Of a stretch of DNA of 64,000 nucleotides, positions 60,898 to 64,000 are shown piece by piece. How positions within the stretch are numbered: position 1 is the first letter of the stretch; the number at the start of each line of letters is the position of its first letter. The position numbers and the translations under genes are program-made. Origin of the DNA: Hyphomicrobiales bacterium (GTDB lineage: Bacteria; Pseudomonadota; Alphaproteobacteria; Rhizobiales; Rhizobiaceae); contig UBMI01000021.1 in NCBI GenBank assembly GCA_900466475.1, positions 1-64,000 on the forward strand, written 5' to 3'. Below the pieces are notes generated by a model. That model worked only from the letters and a program-made list of their open reading frames with translations, was not told the origin of the DNA and did not search any database.

Positions 60898-61167
60898 TTA
60901 GCGGCGGATACCCAGGCCGGTGATCAGCTTGGTGTAACGGCCTTCGTCCTTCTTCTTGAGGTAGTCAAGAAGCGAGCGGCGGCTGGAAACGAGCGTCAGC
61001 AGACCACGGCGGGAATGGTTATCCTTCTTGTGGTCCTTGAAGTGTTCGGTCAGGTTGTTGATGCGCTCGGTGAGGATCGCAACCTGGACTTCCGGGGAAC
61101 CGGTATCGCCTTCGACGGTCGCGTATTCCTTGATCAGCGCAGCCTTGCGCTCAGCAGTGATCGACAT
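60898..61167 (-). CDS. rpsO: 30S ribosomal protein S15
   Basis: This 89-residue protein has the S15 pattern [39 protein letters not shown] and a [12 protein letters not shown] end. It binds 16S rRNA helices 20-22. The ATG at 61167 has AAAGGATTG upstream. It is followed by a strong terminator and then pnp. Confidence 0.97.
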   Translation of the reverse strand: MSITAERKAALIKEYATVEGDTGSPEVQVAILTERINNLTEHFKDHKKDNHSRRGLLTLVSSRRSLLDYLKKKDEGRYTKLITGLGIRR

Positions 61168-61319
61168 CGGACAATCCTTTCTATGAGAGGAGTTAAAGTC
61201 GCCAAAAGCCGGGATGTCGTCCAGCCTTGGCCGCGAATGCAATCGGGGATACCCCAATGCTGGCGCTGCCTATAAACCAAATAAGCGGCAATGGAAAGAG
61301 GGATCCCCGCAGCGGTTTT

Positions 61320-62171
61320 TCAGCGCCCCGCCATGGCGTCCCGGATCATCGCATCATATCCCTCGGGATCCTGCAGCATGGCGAAATGGCTGGCATCCTT
61401 CAGGATGACGAGTTTTGCGCCCGGAATTTCCTTGGCCATCATTTCTGTATGGTCGAGCTTCACAGCCTCGTCATGGTCGCCGATGGCGAGCGTGACCGGC
61501 ACGGTGATCTTTCCGAGGTCCGCAGCCGTCCAGGTAGGCTGTGTCGCCCACATTTCCGAGATCTGTTTGACGAAGGCATCGTATTCCTTCGGCGTCGGCG
61601 ACAGCTTCTGGTAATATTCGCCGGCGACATTGATGTAGTCGGCGAAGGTCTTGTTGCTCATGACGTCGGACTTGACGCCGTCGGTCGTCACATTGGCCGC
61701 CTGGGCGACGACGCGCGTAAGCTTCTCCGGATGTTTCATCGCCATGTCGATGCCGATGATGCCGCCGTCCGACCATCCGACCAGGGTTACTTTGCCGATC
61801 TTCAGATAGTCGAGAAGCGCCACATAGTCCGATGTCATCAGATCGTAGCCGAAGGGCTGCTGGCTGCGTGTCGAGCGCCCATGTCCGCGGCTGTCGGCAA
61901 CGATGACGCGATGATCCTTCGCGAAATCGGCTACCTGATGGCCCCAGACATCTGCATTTCCGAGTCCTCCATGGATGAACAGGATCGGGTCGCCCTCGCC
62001 GTATTCGGCGTAATACATCTTGATATCGTTGACTTCAGCCATGCCGCTCGCCTTCGGCTCCGGCATGGGAGGAAAGGCTGGCAGTTCGGTCCAGCGATCG
62101 TCAGATTGAGCGATCGTAACCGAAAGAAACAGCGAAAAGAACGTCAGCATTCCCAAAGCGATTTTGCGCAT
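61320..62171 (-). CDS. Exported alpha/beta hydrolase
   Basis: The 283-residue protein has a signal peptide (MRKIALGMLTFFSLFLSVTI then AQS). The alpha/beta-hydrolase core has FIHGGLG (oxyanion region), Ser134 in VGWSDGG, Asp in AIGDHDEAV and His262 in DASHFAML. The substrate is unknown; small-ester or lactone hydrolysis in the periplasm is a fair guess. It is inserted between truB and rpsO, which are usually adjacent. The start at 62171 follows GGGGAAGAAT; the frame continues to 62237 without a site. Confidence 0.88.
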   Translation of the reverse strand: MRKIALGMLTFFSLFLSVTIAQSDDRWTELPAFPPMPEPKASGMAEVNDIKMYYAEYGEGDPILFIHGGLGNADVWGHQVADFAKDHRVIVADSRGHGRSTRSQQPFGYDLMTSDYVALLDYLKIGKVTLVGWSDGGIIGIDMAMKHPEKLTRVVAQAANVTTDGVKSDVMSNKTFADYINVAGEYYQKLSPTPKEYDAFVKQISEMWATQPTWTAADLGKITVPVTLAIGDHDEAVKLDHTEMMAKEIPGAKLVILKDASHFAMLQDPEGYDAMIRDAMAGR

Positions 62172-62256
62172 ATTCTTCCCCTTCGACGGGCCGTCATGGC
62201 CCGTCGGGAAACATATCGCATCACTGTCTTCTGACAATTGCCGCTGGTTGTAACCG

Positions 62257-63189
62257 TCAGGCGAAAACGCGCTTCGGCCGGAACTCTCCCTGTCCGATCT
62301 CGCCGATCGCGATCAGCCTGCCGCGGGCCGTCGCATAAGCTTCGCTTTCGGCCACAGGCGCATCGCGGCCGCGTACCAGGATCGGATTGCCCATCTTCAG
62401 GCGGTGCGCCTGATCATCGCTGATAATAAGGTGCGGCAGGGCCGACAGTGCCTCGCAGGTGTCAATCAAGAGTGCATCGAGCGCGGCAAGACGCTCATCC
62501 ATGTCCTCGATCTCTTCGAGCGCTGTGAGCTTTTCAAGCGGCACCATCGTCTCTTCGGCGAAGGGTGCTACGAAGGTACGGCGCAGGCCTGAAATGTGGC
62601 CGTAGCAGCCGAGCTCGCGGCCGAAATCGCGGGCAAGTGCACGCACATACGTGCCCTTGCCGCATTCCACCTCGAAATGCGCGGTATTGGCATCCGGGCA
62701 GGCGAGAAGTGTAAGGCGGTGAACCTCGACCTCGCGCGAGGGGATCTCGACGGCCTCGCCGTCACGCGCCAGATCGTAGGCGCGTTCGCCGGCGATTTTG
62801 ATCGCGGAAAACTGCGGCGGCACCTGGCTGATCGTACCGATATATTTCGGCAGGATATCGCGGATCTGCTGCTCGCTCGGGCGCTTGTCGGAACTCTGCG
62901 TCACCTCACCCTCGAGGTCGTCGGTCGCCCGCTCTTCGCCCCAACTGACCGTGAATTCGTAGATCTTGCGGCCGTCCATCACATAGGGAACGGTCTTGGT
63001 GGCGTCGCCGAGCGCGATCGGCAGCATACCGGACGCGAGCGGATCGAGCGTGCCGGCATGGCCGCATTTCTGCGCCTTGAAGAGCCACTTGATCTTGGAA
63101 ACGGCTTCCGTCGAGCCGAAATCCACCGGCTTGTCGAGGATCAGCCAGCCGGAAATCGGGCGGCCCTTGGGTTTACGTGGTTTGGACAT
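62257..63189 (-). CDS. truB: tRNA pseudouridine(55) synthase
   Basis: The 310-residue enzyme has the TruB catalytic motif [12 protein letters not shown], with Asp49 as nucleophile. [18 protein letters not shown] occurs near the start, and [11 protein letters not shown] and [12 protein letters not shown] mark the remaining conserved parts. It makes pseudouridine 55 in tRNA T-loops. It follows rbfA by 12 bases in the infB operon. Confidence 0.97.
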   Translation of the reverse strand: MSKPRKPKGRPISGWLILDKPVDFGSTEAVSKIKWLFKAQKCGHAGTLDPLASGMLPIALGDATKTVPYVMDGRKIYEFTVSWGEERATDDLEGEVTQSSDKRPSEQQIRDILPKYIGTISQVPPQFSAIKIAGERAYDLARDGEAVEIPSREVEVHRLTLLACPDANTAHFEVECGKGTYVRALARDFGRELGCYGHISGLRRTFVAPFAEETMVPLEKLTALEEIEDMDERLAALDALLIDTCEALSALPHLIISDDQAHRLKMGNPILVRGRDAPVAESEAYATARGRLIAIGEIGQGEFRPKRVFA

Positions 63190-63201
63190 CAGTCTCTTCT
63201 G

Positions 63202-63603
63202 TTATTCTTCGTCATTGTCGAGATCGCGGCTCACCTCGGGTGAGCGCAGCAGGTCGTCGATCTTCTTGTAATTGTCGAAGCTGGTATCATCGCGGAAACG
63301 CACCTCCGGCATGTACTTCATCTGTCTCAGCTGCGGTCCAAGCCGGCCGCGGATGAACTTCGCATTGCGGTTCAGCGCCTCGATGACGACACTGTGGTTG
63401 GAAACGCCGAGCGGCGTGACATAGGCCGTCGCGATCTTCAGGTCGGGCGACATCCGCACTTCGGAAATCGAGATTACGGTCGCTTCGATAATGTCGTCGC
63501 GCACTTCGCCGCGCTGCAGCACCTGGGTGATCGCTGCGCGAACCTGCTCGCCGACGCGCAACATGCGCTGCGAGGGTGCCGATGTTGTGGGTCTTGTTGC
63601 CAT
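63202..63603 (-). CDS. rbfA: Ribosome-binding factor A
   Basis: This 133-residue KH-fold protein has [40 protein letters not shown] and [19 protein letters not shown]. It assists late 30S maturation and cold adaptation. It lies between infB and truB in the conserved operon. Confidence 0.96.
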   Translation of the reverse strand: MATRPTTSAPSQRMLRVGEQVRAAITQVLQRGEVRDDIIEATVISISEVRMSPDLKIATAYVTPLGVSNHSVVIEALNRNAKFIRGRLGPQLRQMKYMPEVRFRDDTSFDNYKKIDDLLRSPEVSRDLDNDEE

Positions 63604-63625
63604 TGTTCTTTATCCCAAATGGATC

Positions 63626-63653
63626 GGGCGCCGGACTGGATCATCCGGCGCCC
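63626..63653 (-). other. GC-rich hairpin between infB and rbfA
   Basis: A 10-bp perfect stem, GGGCGCCGGA/TCCGGCGCCC, closes an 8-base loop, with GATCCATTTGG after it on the minus strand. There is no U-tract, so it is more likely an attenuator, processing or mRNA-stability element than a terminator. Confidence 0.4.
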
Positions 63654-63678
63654 GTTCAAGATTTCAATCGTCGCCCGA

Positions 63679-64000
63679 TCAGAGCGTGCGCGTGATGTGC
63701 TCGACGCGGAAGCACTCGATGACGTCGCCCTTACGCATGTCTTCGTAGTTCTCGAAGGCCATGCCGCACTCCTGGCCCATCGGCACTTCGGAGACTTCGT
63801 CCTTGAAGCGCTTGAGGGTCTTGAGCTTGCCTTCGTGCACGACCACGTTGTCGCGGATGAGGCGCACGCCCGCGCCACGCTCGACCTTGCCTTCGACGAC
63901 GCGGCAACCCGCGACCTTGCCGACCTTGGTAATGTTGAACACTTCCAGGATCTCGGCATTGCCGATGAAGGTCTCGCGACGCTCCGGCGAAAGCAGACCC
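63679..64000 (-). CDS. infB: Translation initiation factor IF-2, C-terminal end (partial)
   Basis: The last 106 codons of infB run off the right edge of the window. The visible part is IF-2 domain [20 protein letters not shown], then [38 protein letters not shown] and the end [15 protein letters not shown]. It binds fMet-tRNA. The gene starts the rbfA-truB-rpsO-pnp series. Confidence 0.96.
   Translation of the reverse strand, partial: GLLSPERRETFIGNAEILEVFNITKVGKVAGCRVVEGKVERGAGVRLIRDNVVVHEGKLKTLKRFKDEVSEVPMGQECGMAFENYEDMRKGDVIECFRVEHITRTL

Overview
The window looks like chromosome of an alphaproteobacterium in the Rhizobiaceae, most likely Rhizobium sensu lato. The evidence is a GC-rich sequence, an AroA close to the class II rhizobial type, an Irr-type Fur regulator next to fabA-fabB-fabI, an NrnC-type short RNase D, TIGR02300 and DUF995 proteins, and the gene order infB-rbfA-truB-rpsO-pnp. 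No insertion sequence, prophage, CRISPR array or rRNA was seen. One tRNA gene, tRNA-Ala(GGC), is present.

Region by region. (1) 0.2-3.6 kb: a four-gene plus-strand operon encodes a DUF305 protein, a YVTN beta-propeller, an ECF sigma factor and its membrane anti-sigma factor. (2) 3.6-5.9 kb: a GNAT-TPR fusion and a small HEPN-like protein lie on the minus strand. (3) 6-12.8 kb: a type I secretion operon (HlyD adaptor, ABC exporter) follows two large acidic proteins that are probably its cargo. It is faced by a LuxR-type regulator with a degenerate receiver. (4) 15.2-20.6 kb: an exopolysaccharide operon encodes UDP-glucuronate decarboxylase-like and GalE epimerases, a processive membrane GT2, a DUF995 protein and a GH26 glycosidase, consistent with a mannan- or glucomannan-type polymer. 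(5) 20.6-43.4 kb: a large sugar or uronic-acid catabolic island contains two Tat-type solute-binding proteins, a complete ABC importer, LacI and TetR regulators, a DUF2264 glycosidase-like protein, three Gfo/Idh/MocA dehydrogenases, a xylose-isomerase-like TIM barrel, DUF993, a choline-kinase-like protein, a dimethylglycine-dehydrogenase-like flavoprotein, and UxuB and UxaC. (6) 43.4-64 kb: housekeeping genes include slyX, nrnC, rpsA, cmk, a paiB-like gene, aroA, tRNA-Ala, irr, fabA/B/I, an rsmC-like gene, pnp, rpsO, truB, rbfA and the 3' end of infB.

How the genes work together. The catabolic island appears to import a uronate-containing glycoside, release or oxidise its sugars, and send glucuronate through UxaC and UxuB. 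A 16-bp inverted repeat, GTAACY-N4-RGTTAC-like, lies upstream of the ABC importer operon, the minus-strand dehydrogenase operon and uxaC-uxuB. It is a good candidate operator for the adjacent TetR regulator and would tie the three transcripts into one regulon. The most unusual single-gene observations are substitutions of three normally conserved basic active-site residues in AroA, a glutamine in place of the ABC exporter's H-loop histidine, and a repeated unclassified motif in the presumed secreted protein.

All functional statements rest on reading the translated sequences and on recalled family knowledge. No database search was run.
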